A stretch of 15,718 nucleotides of DNA from JAVBOF01 sp031550915 (GCA_031550915.1 JAVBOF010000159.1:1-15718); one strand, 5' to 3'; counted from the stretch's first letter, positions 1 through 7,489 are shown. The notes: generated by a model not told the origin, from the letters alone. A program made the numbers and translations.

Positions 1-791
1 GCATGATCTCGCATACGTATCTCTGCCTCCTTCAGCCCCAGCAATAGAAGCCAGTTGCAGCAAAAATCTTTCCAATAATTGAACCATTCCAAGTCTGTAC
101 CCGGTTCACAGAAAAACTCCAGCTCCATCTGCTCAAATTCCCTGATTCTAAATATGAAATTGCCAGGCGTTATTTCGTTTCTAAAAGACTTCCCGATTTG
201 CCCAATACCAAAAGGCACTTTTTTTCGGGTGGACCTTTGTACGTTTTTAAAGTTTACAAATATGCCTTGTGCGGTTTCCGGCCTTAAGTAAAGCTCGTTT
301 GCCGTATCTTCATTTACACCCTGAAATGTTTTGAACATAAGGTTGAATTTCCTTATGCCGGTAAAGTTGTGCTTACCGCAATCCGGGCAGGGGATACCGT
401 TTTTCTCGATATACGCTTCCAGCTGATCGTTCTTCCAGCCGTCGACGGCTTGCTCGATAGCTTTATCAGCATTATAATCATCAATAAGTTTATCCGCGCG
501 AAAGCGCGATTTACATTCCTTGCAATCCATCAAAGGATCGTTGAAGCCACCGACATGGCCTGAAGCAACCCAGGCTTGTGGATTCATGAGAATTGCGGAA
601 TCAAGCCCGACATTTAGAGAACTTTCTTGAATAAATTTTTTCCACCATGCACGCTTAACATTGTTTTTCAACTCGACACCCAAAGGGCCATAGTCCCACG
701 AGTTTGCCAACCCTCCATATATCTCGGAGCCAGGAAAAATAAAGCCTCTGTTTTTACATAATGCAACTATCTTATCCATAGTTTTATCCAT
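1..791 (-). CDS. glyS: Glycyl-tRNA synthetase, single-chain class II (N-terminal part, runs off the window)
   Basis: Attaches glycine to tRNA-Gly in the cytoplasm, using ATP. The reading frame is open from 791 to the window edge, giving about 263 residues of a protein usually near 460. The N-terminal block, with GGLANSWDYGPLGVELK at residues 26-42, is diagnostic of the dimeric (eukaryote-like) GlyRS rather than the alpha2beta2 bacterial form. Further in are SGHVGGF (77-83) and two cysteine pairs, CKEC (90-93) and CPDC, possible zinc ligands. The class II motif 2 region follows, with RPETAQGIF and then SFRNEITPGNFIFRIREFEQ. I chose the ATG at 791 because GGAGGGG lies 6 bases upstream (798-804). 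A second in-frame ATG four codons later (779) lacks that spacing. The gene has its own promoter at 883-911. The catalytic C-terminal half and anticodon-binding domain are outside the window. Confidence 0.97.
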   Translation of the reverse strand, partial: MDKTMDKIVALCKNRGFIFPGSEIYGGLANSWDYGPLGVELKNNVKRAWWKKFIQESSLNVGLDSAILMNPQAWVASGHVGGFNDPLMDCKECKSRFRADKLIDDYNADKAIEQAVDGWKNDQLEAYIEKNGIPCPDCGKHNFTGIRKFNLMFKTFQGVNEDTANELYLRPETAQGIFVNFKNVQRSTRKKVPFGIGQIGKSFRNEITPGNFIFRIREFEQMELEFFCEPGTDLEWFNYWKDFCCNWLLLLGLKEAEIRMRDH

Positions 792-813
792 CTATTACCC
801 CTCCATAAATCAC

Positions 814-833
814 AAAAACCAGCTTTACGCCGG
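814..833 (-). terminator. Small terminator-like hairpin in the glyS leader
   Basis: Read on the minus strand, CCGGC-GTAAA-GCTGG is followed at once by TTTTTG. This is a 5-bp stem (one G-U pair) with a 5-base loop and a U run at 818-814. It lies downstream of the probable glyS promoter and only about 10 bases before the glyS ribosome binding site. It could be a leader attenuator or simply a weak terminator of the upstream DUF5665 transcript. The stem is short, and I see no T-box consensus, so the regulatory reading is uncertain. Confidence 0.35.
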
Positions 834-882
834 ATACTTTTTAAGCACATGCATACAGTTGGATCAGCCATTTGCTATAAAT

Positions 883-911
883 ATGATATGCATAGCGATG
901 CATGTTGTCAA
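883..911 (-). promoter_or_regulatory. Probable sigma-A promoter of glyS, with an inverted repeat in the spacer
   Basis: On the minus strand the -35 is a perfect TTGACA (911-906), the spacer is exactly 17 bases, and the -10 is TATCAT (888-883, 5 of 6 matches). It sits directly after the stop codon of the DUF5665 gene and would give a leader of roughly 85 bases before glyS. The spacer is mostly the inverted repeat ATGCAT-CGCT-ATGCAT (903-888), a possible operator. Another ATGCAT lies at 849-854 in the leader. Confidence 0.65.
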
Positions 912-1211
912 CTATCTTATTTTAGGGTGTTCCTGTACGATCTTTACTATTTCAGCTATAAAATCTCCGATAACAGGAATGTTAAGGATGGCTGATTTTT
1001 GGAGTATATATATGACTAATGCCCCCAGAAGGGTGAATCCAATAGCAATACCAAGCCCCCTGGCAAGGCCGCTTGTGAAGTTTATCCATAGCATTCTTTT
1101 AGAGCTGTTCAGATATCTGATATACTCAGTCAAGTTCATTTTTTCCATCGAATAAGCGAGCTGATCGACCATCCTGTTGAGCCTGCCCAATGATTTAGAT
1201 CGAAGTTTCAT
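912..1211 (-). CDS. Small membrane protein, DUF5665 type
   Basis: A 99-residue protein of unknown function. The N-terminal third is basic and helical. The centre carries the segment INFTSGLARGLGIAIGF, which runs into a hydrophobic stretch (about residues 53-71) that should form one transmembrane helix. A second, amphipathic region with IPVIGDFIAEIVKIVQ follows. This pattern matches, from memory, the DUF5665 family of short proteins found in Firmicutes. The ATG at 1211 is preceded by GAAGGGA at good spacing. The gene is divergent from the pyr operon and lies upstream of glyS, but the glyS promoter begins right at its stop codon, so the two need not be cotranscribed. The frame at 859-1155 on the other strand is a shadow of this gene: it lacks a ribosome binding site and recognisable domains. 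Confidence 0.8.
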   Translation of the reverse strand: MKLRSKSLGRLNRMVDQLAYSMEKMNLTEYIRYLNSSKRMLWINFTSGLARGLGIAIGFTLLGALVIYILQKSAILNIPVIGDFIAEIVKIVQEHPKIR

Positions 1212-1325
1212 CGTATTTCCCTTCGTTGTTTTTCATGCTAAATATCTCAATAGTTAATGTTCCCCCAATGAGATAAAATAATATTATCGCCGTCTGTTTT
1301 ATTTGCTCTTTTACGGCAAAAACCA

Positions 1326-1355
1326 TTTGCACGCCATTGGTCTTTATGATAAACT
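1326..1355 (+). promoter_or_regulatory. Weak candidate promoter of the pyr operon
   Basis: TTTGCA (1326-1331), an 18-base spacer and TAAACT (1350-1355) each match the sigma-A consensus at 4 of 6 positions. Transcription would begin near 1362, just upstream of the PyrR-binding hairpin that starts at 1371, as the attenuation model needs. The match is poor, and no better pair is visible between 1212 and 1370. The rest of that divergent intergenic stretch holds AT-rich sequence with nothing else I can name. Confidence 0.27.
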
Positions 1356-1370
1356 TAAAACAGTAAATAA

Positions 1371-1428
1371 ACCTTTAATTCAGTCCCGCGAGGCTGGCAA
1401 GGTGCATAATAAAGCTTTTACCCTTGCC
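1371..1428 (+). promoter_or_regulatory. PyrR-binding attenuator leader: anti-antiterminator and antiterminator hairpins
   Basis: The sequence AGTCCCGCGAGGCT (1382-1395) matches the conserved PyrR-binding loop. It is framed by the stem CAG/CTG (1381-1383 with 1394-1396). Beyond an internal loop comes ACCTT/AAGGT (1371-1375 with 1399-1403), which together make the anti-antiterminator. The segment GGCAAGG (1396-1402) can instead pair perfectly with CCTTGCC (1422-1428) to form the antiterminator. Established knowledge: PyrR with UMP stabilises the first hairpin, which frees CCTTGCC to form the terminator, so pyrimidine excess shuts the operon. Only this one attenuator is present. The pyrR-pyrB gap of 32 bases holds none, unlike Bacillus subtilis, which has three. 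Confidence 0.87.
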
Positions 1429-1451
1429 GTTTTATGGACAAGGGTTTAATT
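1421..1451 (+). terminator. Regulated terminator of the pyr leader
   Basis: CCCTTGCC (1421-1428) pairs with GG-A-CAAGGG (1436-1444), leaving a short GTTTTAT loop and a bulged A, and is followed by TTTAATT. The 5' arm is the same segment used by the antiterminator, so the two are mutually exclusive. The U run is short and interrupted, which would make a leaky terminator. The pyrR ribosome binding site starts at 1467. Confidence 0.65.
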
Positions 1452-1478
1452 ATGTATTAAATGCGCGGAGGTGCCATT

Positions 1479-2015
1479 ATGGTTGAAAAAGCTCGCATTA
1501 TGGATAGGCAAGCTGTAGACAGGGCTATCACCCGTATTGCCCATGAGATAATCGAACGGAATAAAGGTGTCGAAAACCTGGCGCTAATTGGCGTTCAAAG
1601 GCGTGGTGTACCTCTCGCAAAGAGAATGGCAAAAAAAATCGAAGAAGTGGAAGGGATTTGTCCGAACGTCGGCATACTGGACATCACGCTCTATAGAGAT
1701 GATCTCTCTATGCTGGCGGAACACCCTATAATAAACGGTACTGACGTACCTTTTTTTATGGAGGATTGTACTATCGTCCTTGTAGACGATGTTTTGTATA
1801 CAGGAAGAACCGCCCGTGCGGCATTGGAAGCGATAATAGATCTAGGCAGACCAAAATGCATACAATTTGCGGTGTTGATAGACCGTGGTCACAGGGAATT
1901 GCCGATCCGCGCGGATTTCGTCGGAAAAAATGTGCCGACATCTAAAACTGAGCTTGTTTCGGTTTGTGTTGAGGAGATCGACGGGGAAGACTGCGTATTT
2001 CTTGGAGATCTTTGA
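1479..2015 (+). CDS. pyrR: PyrR, bifunctional pyr operon attenuation regulator / uracil phosphoribosyltransferase
   Basis: An RNA-binding regulator that, with UMP bound, clamps the leader hairpin and causes early termination of the pyr operon. Family members often also make UMP from uracil and PRPP. The 178-residue length is typical of the family. The PRPP-binding motif is VLVDDVLYTGRTARAAL, with V102, D103 and D104 leading to T108-G109-R110-T111. The N-terminal part has the family's RIAHEIIERN and GVQRRGVPLAKR segments. I chose the ATG at 1479 because GGAGGTG (1467-1473) precedes it. An in-frame ATG at 1461 would put the ribosome binding site inside the gene. It is the first gene of the operon and lies directly behind its own target RNA, so it is autoregulated. 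Confidence 0.96.
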   Translation: MVEKARIMDRQAVDRAITRIAHEIIERNKGVENLALIGVQRRGVPLAKRMAKKIEEVEGICPNVGILDITLYRDDLSMLAEHPIINGTDVPFFMEDCTIVLVDDVLYTGRTARAALEAIIDLGRPKCIQFAVLIDRGHRELPIRADFVGKNVPTSKTELVSVCVEEIDGEDCVFLGDL

Positions 2016-2047
2016 TTTATTTTTTACTAAATGATTGAGAGGTGAAC

Positions 2048-2995
2048 ATGTTTATGGCGTATAAAAAGAAAGATCTATTAAGTATTCGCGATACCTCGGT
2101 TGAGGAGATCGAAGAGATCTTTGCGACCGCGGAGACCATGAAATACATTTTGAACCAAAATACAAAAAAAACTCCCCATTTGCAGGGCAAATCCGTCGTT
2201 ACGCTTTTTTATGAAAACAGCACCCGTACAAGGATGTCTTTTGAACTTGCAAGTAAATATATGTCCGCTGCGTCCGCAAACATTTCCGCATCCGCGAGCA
2301 GTGTTTCCAAGGGGGAAACCCTGATAGATACAGGCAAAACGCTGGATGTTATGGGAACGGATGTAATTATCATCCGCCATCCCTACACAGGCGCTCCACA
2401 TTTGCTGGCAAAACATGTACAGGCTTCCGTCATCAACGCAGGTGACGGAACAAACGAGCATCCTACACAGGCATTATTGGATATGTTCAGTATAAAAGAA
2501 AAGAAGGGCGCGATCAAAGGCTTGAATGTCGCTATAATAGGAGATGTATTACACAGCCGTGTGGCCAGAAGCAATGTCTTCGGTTTGACGAAGATGGGCG
2601 CGAATGTATGTGTCGCCGCCCCATCAACGCTGATGCCGCCCGATATTGAAAAGCTTGGCGTCAAAGCTACGTATAGTTCGTCCGAAGCATGCAGCGGGGC
2701 TGATGTTGTTATGGCGTTACGTATGCAAAGGGAACGCCAGCAAGGTGGCTTTTATCCGACAGATCGGGAGTATTCACGGTTTTTTGGAATAAACGCCGAC
2801 CTTCGCAAACTTGCTAAGAAAGATGCTTTGATAATGCACCCGGGACCTTTGAACAGAGGGATGGAGCTTACTTCTGAAATTGCAGATTCAGAGTCTTCCA
2901 TTATTAATGAACAAGTGCGGAACGGAGTCGCCATAAGGATGGCACTGCTGTTTTTAATGACCAGGAGGAATGCGCAAGATGAAATTGCTAATTAA
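2048..2995 (+). CDS. pyrB: Aspartate carbamoyltransferase, catalytic chain
   Basis: Joins carbamoyl phosphate and aspartate to make carbamoyl aspartate, the first committed step of pyrimidine synthesis. Of 315 residues, the carbamoyl-phosphate motif STRTR is at 58-62, the lysine loop SVSKGE around 86-91, RHPYTGAPH near 110-118, HPTQ at 138-141, and the aspartate-side motif MHPGPLNRG from 263. The start is the ATG at 2048, five bases after AGAGG. A GTG at 2042 overlaps that site, and an ATG at 2054 is a less well spaced alternative. No pyrI regulatory chain follows, so the enzyme is probably the unregulated trimer as in Bacillus, with control left to PyrR. The 3' end overlaps pyrC by 17 bases. 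Confidence 0.97.
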   Translation: MFMAYKKKDLLSIRDTSVEEIEEIFATAETMKYILNQNTKKTPHLQGKSVVTLFYENSTRTRMSFELASKYMSAASANISASASSVSKGETLIDTGKTLDVMGTDVIIIRHPYTGAPHLLAKHVQASVINAGDGTNEHPTQALLDMFSIKEKKGAIKGLNVAIIGDVLHSRVARSNVFGLTKMGANVCVAAPSTLMPPDIEKLGVKATYSSSEACSGADVVMALRMQRERQQGGFYPTDREYSRFFGINADLRKLAKKDALIMHPGPLNRGMELTSEIADSESSIINEQVRNGVAIRMALLFLMTRRNAQDEIAN

Positions 2996-4250
2996 AAACG
3001 GGACCGTAGTTAGGGATACTGCGGAAAAGATGGATGTTTTAATAAAAGACGGAGTTATCTCCGCCATAGAAAGTAGTATTGATAGTGCCGATGAAATTAT
3101 AGACGCCAAAGGCCTATATGTCCTCCCGGGTCTTGTAGATATGCATGTACACCTTCGTGAACCTGGATACGAATATAAAGAGGATATAGCAAGTGGAGCC
3201 TTTGCTGCGGCAAAGGGCGGCATAACAGCTGTAGCCTGTATGGCCAACACAAAGCCCGTTTTGGATAATGCTTTATTGATAAAGCAGGTTATTGATAAAG
3301 GAAAATATGCAGGGTTCGCGAAGGTGTATCCTATAGGTGCAGTTACAAAAGGGCTCGAAGGACAGGAACTCGCAGAGATGTTTGAAATGCACGAAGCGGG
3401 AGCCGTTGCTTTTAGTGATGACGGCAAACCGATCATGAACGGCAATATCATGCGTAACGCTTTGCTTTACGCCAAGAACTTTGACGGCCTTATTATATCT
3501 CATTGCGAAGATCTCAATATCAGTGCGGGCGGCCTTGTAAACGAAGGTTTTATCGCTACATATTCAGGAATGAAGGGTATTTCCCAGGCGGCTGAGGAAT
3601 CTCATATTGCGCGGGAAATATCCATCGCAAAAAGCATCGGAGGTAAAGTGCATATTGCCCACGTATCTACACGTGCAGGTATAGATTATGTTCGGTGGGC
3701 GAAGAGGATTGGTGTGAATATAACTTGTGAGACCGCGCCGCATTATTTTTCGGCAACGGATGAACTCACAGTTAATTATGACACAAACGCTAAGGTCAAT
3801 CCGCCTTTAAGGTCAGCAGACGATGTTGAAGCGGTGATCGAAGGATTGATAGACGGTACAATAGACGCTATAGCATGTGACCACGCGCCACATCATAAAG
3901 ATGAAAAGGAAGTTGAATTCGCGCTTGCGGCATCGGGTATCAGCGGATTGGATACTTCATTTGCATTGACATGTACTGAACTATTGGCAAAAGGTAAGAT
4001 TGATATTGTTAAGCTTGTATGTCTTATGAGCAAACGTCCTTCTGAGATACTAGGCATAGATGCGGGAGCTCTTGAAGTAAGTAAGGCAGCAGATATAACT
4101 TTAGTGGATCTTGGAAAAAAATGGACCCCGACTTTTGAAAATTGGGCGAGTAAGGGGAAAAATTCGCCGTTCATGGGCAAAGAGATGCTTGGAAAGGCCG
4201 TATGTACTATAATTGACGGAAGAATCGTTATGACTGAGATTGGGGAGTAA
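2979..4250 (+). CDS. pyrC: Dihydroorotase, class I
   Basis: A zinc enzyme that closes carbamoyl aspartate to dihydroorotate in the cytoplasm. Length is 423 residues, as expected for class I. The metal and catalytic signature is complete: the HxH pair H56/H58 in MHVHLREPG, the SDDGKP loop (D147/D148), H175 in ISHCED, H228 in HIAHVST, and D301 in CDHAPHH. I chose the ATG at 2979, ten bases after a perfect AGGAGG (2963-2968). The earlier ATG at 2970 is only one base from it and cannot be used well. The gene overlaps the end of pyrB, which suggests translational coupling, and pyrF follows after 4 bases. Confidence 0.97.
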   Translation: MKLLIKNGTVVRDTAEKMDVLIKDGVISAIESSIDSADEIIDAKGLYVLPGLVDMHVHLREPGYEYKEDIASGAFAAAKGGITAVACMANTKPVLDNALLIKQVIDKGKYAGFAKVYPIGAVTKGLEGQELAEMFEMHEAGAVAFSDDGKPIMNGNIMRNALLYAKNFDGLIISHCEDLNISAGGLVNEGFIATYSGMKGISQAAEESHIAREISIAKSIGGKVHIAHVSTRAGIDYVRWAKRIGVNITCETAPHYFSATDELTVNYDTNAKVNPPLRSADDVEAVIEGLIDGTIDAIACDHAPHHKDEKEVEFALAASGISGLDTSFALTCTELLAKGKIDIVKLVCLMSKRPSEILGIDAGALEVSKAADITLVDLGKKWTPTFENWASKGKNSPFMGKEMLGKAVCTIIDGRIVMTEIGE

Positions 4251-4254
4251 AGCT

Positions 4255-5202
4255 ATGTCGATTGATAGACTTATTGACGGAATAATTGAAAGACAGAATC
4301 CTACTGCACTTGGGCTGGATACCCGTATCGAATATCTTCCCAAAAAGATACTCGAAAAGTATCCGGACCTTTCACTGGATCAGGCAGTTGGGCTGATAAC
4401 GGATTATAATATCGCTCTTATCGACTCGTTGAGCGATATTATACCGTGTGTAAAGGTGCAGATAGCATTCTATGAGATGTATGGTATCCCCGGTATGAAA
4501 GCCTTTGCAGATACTATAGAATACGCAAAAAAGAAAGGCCTAGTAGTCATTGCCGATGTCAAGCGTAATGATATCGGCAGTACCGCCGACGCATACGCTG
4601 ACGCTTATCTTGGGGAGACTAGCATAAATGGAAAAAAGATGCGTATGTTTGATGCAGATTTTATTACAGTAAACGCTTACCTTGGCGAGGATGGGATACA
4701 TCCTTTTTTGAAGAGATGCGAACAATATAAAAAAGGTATATTTGTACTGGTCAAAACTTCAAATCCGTCTTCCGGACAAATACAGGACCTTATCTGCAAC
4801 AATGCTCCAATCTACGAAACTATCGGTGGGCTTGTTATTGCGTGGGGTTCCAGCCTTATCGGGAAGTATGGATACAGCGAGGTTGGCGCAGTCGTCGGCG
4901 CGACCTATCCGGAACAAAGCGAGGAATTGCGCAAAAAGATGTCGTGTGTTTTCTTTTTACTACCCGGCTATGGTGCGCAAGGCGCTACTGGAAAAGATCT
5001 CGTTGGCGGTTTTGATTCCAATGGTATCGGATCGGTCGTAAATGCGAGCAGATCTTTGCTTTGTGCGCATACTAAAGAAAATTATTCTGATTTGAGTTTT
5101 ACGGAAGCTGCCAGAGCGGAAGCCCTAGTTATGAAAGAAGATATCATACGATCGCTGACCGATTCCGGTAAACCAATGATCAGTAAAAAGCTTGATTTTT
5201 AA
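4255..5202 (+). CDS. pyrF: Orotidine 5'-phosphate decarboxylase, PyrF type 2
   Basis: Decarboxylates OMP to UMP, the last step of the pathway. The 315-residue length and the sequence put it in the longer subfamily (type 2) rather than the 230-240 residue Bacillus type. The catalytic D-x-K-x-x-D is DVKRND at residues 101-106, followed by IGSTADAYADAYLG. Other family blocks are VKVQIAFYE, VKTSNPSSG, GAVVGATYPE and LPGYGAQGA. The ATG at 4255 is preceded by GGGGAG at 7 bases; an in-frame TTG at 4240 lies within pyrC and lacks a site. Placing pyrF between pyrC and pyrK differs from the Bacillus order, where it comes after pyrD. Confidence 0.96.
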   Translation: MSIDRLIDGIIERQNPTALGLDTRIEYLPKKILEKYPDLSLDQAVGLITDYNIALIDSLSDIIPCVKVQIAFYEMYGIPGMKAFADTIEYAKKKGLVVIADVKRNDIGSTADAYADAYLGETSINGKKMRMFDADFITVNAYLGEDGIHPFLKRCEQYKKGIFVLVKTSNPSSGQIQDLICNNAPIYETIGGLVIAWGSSLIGKYGYSEVGAVVGATYPEQSEELRKKMSCVFFLLPGYGAQGATGKDLVGGFDSNGIGSVVNASRSLLCAHTKENYSDLSFTEAARAEALVMKEDIIRSLTDSGKPMISKKLDF

Positions 5203-5223
5203 ATAAGTCTATGGAGGATTTTA

Positions 5224-6003
5224 ATGACCGCATTTGAAACCGAGGTCGTTATAAACGAGAGAATAGCCGAAGGGATATGTATTATTGGCTTCGCTATATC
5301 CGCAGAAATGCAAAAGGCTTTCGTGCCCGGACAGTTTGCGCATATAAATATACCAAATGCGCCGCAGCTCGTTTTAAGAAGACCTTTAAGTATAAACAGT
5401 ATGCATCACGGCAGGATGACTTTAGTTTACCAGATTAAAGGAGAGGGGACTAAGGCTCTAACGCGTGCCGTTACCGGTACCCCCATAAGTGTTTTAGCTC
5501 CGCTCGGCAACGGATTCAAGCTTCCGGAAGAAGCAAAAACAGTATGGATCGTCGGCGGCGGAGTTGGTATAACGCCTATGCAGGCAATTGTGGAAACATA
5601 TAAGAATAAAGAATTCAGGGCTTTTCTAGGTTATCGTTCCGACAAGCATGTTTACTGCTACGATAACATCAAGAAGCACTGTAAGGATACGGTGCTCTGT
5701 ACCGACGACGGCAGCCAAGGCCTGCAAATGACGAGCGTAGCGGCAATGGAATTGGCTTTGAAGGATATAAAGCCGGATATCGTAATAGCATGCGGCCCGA
5801 AGCCAATGCTAAGGGCTCTGAAAAAAGTATCGACAGAGCATGACCTTAATTGTCTTGTATCGCTTGAGGAACGCATGGGTTGCGGTATCGGTGTATGCCG
5901 AACATGTGTATGTAAAATAAAAAAGGCTGATAAGTGGGATTACGAAAGGGTTTGTCTTGACGGCCCTGTATACGATATAAATGAGGTGATGCTTGATGGC
6001 TGA
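5224..6003 (+). CDS. pyrK: Dihydroorotate dehydrogenase B, FAD/iron-sulfur electron-transfer subunit
   Basis: Passes electrons from the PyrD flavin to NAD+ through its [2Fe-2S] cluster and FAD. The 259 residues show the ferredoxin-reductase fold: the FAD motif RRPLSI at 52-57, the nucleotide-binding loop GGGVGITPM from 111, and the cluster ligands C220, C225, C228 and C244 (spacing CX4CX2CX15C). The ATG at 5224 follows GGAGG by 6 bases. The gene is 21 bases after pyrF, and its last 8 bases overlap the start of pyrD, in keeping with the known PyrK2PyrD2 heterotetramer. All cofactor motifs are intact. Confidence 0.96.
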   Translation: MTAFETEVVINERIAEGICIIGFAISAEMQKAFVPGQFAHINIPNAPQLVLRRPLSINSMHHGRMTLVYQIKGEGTKALTRAVTGTPISVLAPLGNGFKLPEEAKTVWIVGGGVGITPMQAIVETYKNKEFRAFLGYRSDKHVYCYDNIKKHCKDTVLCTDDGSQGLQMTSVAAMELALKDIKPDIVIACGPKPMLRALKKVSTEHDLNCLVSLEERMGCGIGVCRTCVCKIKKADKWDYERVCLDGPVYDINEVMLDG

Positions 6004-6904
6004 TATGGGGATTAATCTGTGCGGCGTTGAATTCAAAAATCCTGTTATTGCAGCGTCAGGTACATTTGCTTTTGGTGCTGAGATGAACCGTTTCTATTCT
6101 AATGACCTGCTTGGAGGCATTGCGCTAAAGGGCATAACCCTAGAGCCTCGGATCGGCAACGACCCGCCGCGTATAGCGGAAACACCAAGTGGTGTGTTGA
6201 ACAGTGTAGGCCTGCAGAATCCGGGCATTGATTATTTCGTCGAAACGATCTTGCCTTGGATACGTAAGAAGGATACGGTATTGATCTCTAACATATCGGG
6301 CAACAGCAGTGATGAATACATCAGGCTAGCGCAAAGACTGAGTGATACCGATATTGACATGATCGAGATGAATATATCGTGCCCGAATATCCATGCACAC
6401 GGTGAGAGCTTTGGAGCCAGGCCGGAAAGTGTTGCTTCAATTGTTAATGAAGTAAAGCCTTTTTGTAAAAAGCCTTTGATAGTAAAGCTTTCGCCAAATA
6501 CTGCCGATATAAGGGAAACTGCTTTGGCTGCCGAAGAAAACGGCGCCGACGCATTATCATTGATAAATACAATTACCGGAATGGCAATAGATATCAATTC
6601 ACGCCGTCCTATTCTCGCAAATATTATAGGCGGCCTGAGCGGACCAGCTGTTCGACCTATAGCGCTGCGGATGGTCTATCAGGCTTCAAGCGTTGTGCGA
6701 ATACCTATAATTGGCCTTGGGGGAATATACACGGGCAGCGATGCTATCGAATTTTTGCTGTGTGGGGCTTCGGCAGTGGGTGTAGGTACGGCTACGCTCT
6801 CCAACCCAAATGCGTGTGTAGATGTTATTAAAGGGATCGAGGATTATTTAGATAAGTACAATTATTCAAGCGTCAATGATATCATTGGTAAACTGGAGGT
6901 TTGA
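5996..6904 (+). CDS. pyrD: Dihydroorotate dehydrogenase B, catalytic subunit (class 1B)
   Basis: An FMN enzyme that oxidises dihydroorotate to orotate; paired with PyrK it uses NAD+. Of 302 residues, the N-terminal block NPVIAASGTFAFG, the segment GVLNSVGLQNPG, and the active-site loop EMNISCPN with catalytic C129 are clear. The cysteine, rather than serine, marks class 1. The FMN-phosphate part is GLGGIYTGSDAIEF followed by GASAVGVGTA. I chose the ATG at 5996 because GAGGTG (5983-5988) ends 7 bases before it. The start lies inside the end of pyrK, so translation is probably coupled. Only two bases separate its stop codon from the pyrE start. Confidence 0.97.
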   Translation: MADMGINLCGVEFKNPVIAASGTFAFGAEMNRFYSNDLLGGIALKGITLEPRIGNDPPRIAETPSGVLNSVGLQNPGIDYFVETILPWIRKKDTVLISNISGNSSDEYIRLAQRLSDTDIDMIEMNISCPNIHAHGESFGARPESVASIVNEVKPFCKKPLIVKLSPNTADIRETALAAEENGADALSLINTITGMAIDINSRRPILANIIGGLSGPAVRPIALRMVYQASSVVRIPIIGLGGIYTGSDAIEFLLCGASAVGVGTATLSNPNACVDVIKGIEDYLDKYNYSSVNDIIGKLEV

Positions 6905-6906
6905 TC

Positions 6907-7488
6907 ATGTCTTTAACTGAAGAAAGAGTTCTGGAAATACTTAAAACGACTGAGGCAATGCAGGAAGGCCATTTCTTATTAACCAGCGGACGGCATAGTA
7001 ACAGATATGTCCAATGTGCACGCTTGTTTGAATATGCCAATTACAGTAGCGAACTCTGTTCACACCTTGCCGAAAAATTCAATGAAACGAAAATCGATCT
7101 TGTGATAGGACCGGCTATGGGCGGTGTAATAATGTCCTACGAAATGTCTCGGATACTTGGGATCAAGAATATCTTTGCAGAACGCGAGGATGGCGCAATG
7201 GTATTGAGACGTGGATTCGAACTTCCTGTGGGAGCCAATATCCTAATTGTAGAGGATGTTATTACAACGGGCGGCTCAGTTGCAGAGGTTATCGATCTTG
7301 TTAAAAAGAACGGATGCAGGGCTGCTGGAGTAGCGGTTATAGTTGACCGTTCAGGAGGTACTATTGACTTTGGTTGCAAACTCGAAAGTGTATTGAGTTT
7401 GCAGGTAAAAAGCTGGCCGGCAGATGAATGTCCGATATGCAGCCAGGGACTGCCGCTTATTAAACCTGGCAGCAGAAAGGTAAATTAA
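6907..7488 (+). CDS. pyrE: Orotate phosphoribosyltransferase
   Basis: Makes OMP from orotate and PRPP, supplying PyrF. The 193-residue protein has the PRPP-binding motif VEDVITTGGS at 115-124, with upstream family blocks EGHFLLTSGRHSNRY and VIGPAMGGVI. The C-terminal tail CPICSQGLPLIKPGSR resembles the cysteine-bearing tail common in clostridial PyrE. The ATG at 6907 is 7 bases after GGAGG (6895-6899), which lies inside the end of pyrD. A one-base gap leads to the nucleoside phosphorylase gene. Confidence 0.96.
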   Translation: MSLTEERVLEILKTTEAMQEGHFLLTSGRHSNRYVQCARLFEYANYSSELCSHLAEKFNETKIDLVIGPAMGGVIMSYEMSRILGIKNIFAEREDGAMVLRRGFELPVGANILIVEDVITTGGSVAEVIDLVKKNGCRAAGVAVIVDRSGGTIDFGCKLESVLSLQVKSWPADECPICSQGLPLIKPGSRKVN

Positions 7489-7489
7489 T

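Noticed and set aside
79..563. Plus-strand open frames in the first 600 bases
   Set aside because: They are antisense to glyS, whose minus-strand frame is continuous to the window edge with class II synthetase motifs.
792..911. T-box riboswitch upstream of glyS
   Set aside because: The leader is only about 85 bases and lacks the conserved T-box sequence and stem I; only a small hairpin with a U run is present.
859..1155. Plus-strand open frame of 98 codons opposite the DUF5665 gene
   Set aside because: The minus-strand frame has the family pattern, a membrane helix and a ribosome binding site; this one has none and crosses the glyS promoter.
1461..1481. Upstream ATG at 1461 as the pyrR start
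   Set aside because: It would place the GGAGGTG ribosome binding site inside the gene; the ATG at 1479 has correct spacing and gives the usual family length.
2016..2047. Second PyrR attenuator between pyrR and pyrB
   Set aside because: The gap is 32 bases and contains neither the PyrR loop consensus nor a terminator hairpin.
2954..3451. Long minus-strand open frame of 165 codons opposite pyrC
   Set aside because: Lies wholly opposite the pyrB end and pyrC, shows no recognisable family, and has no ribosome binding site worth trusting. It is a shadow of coding bias.
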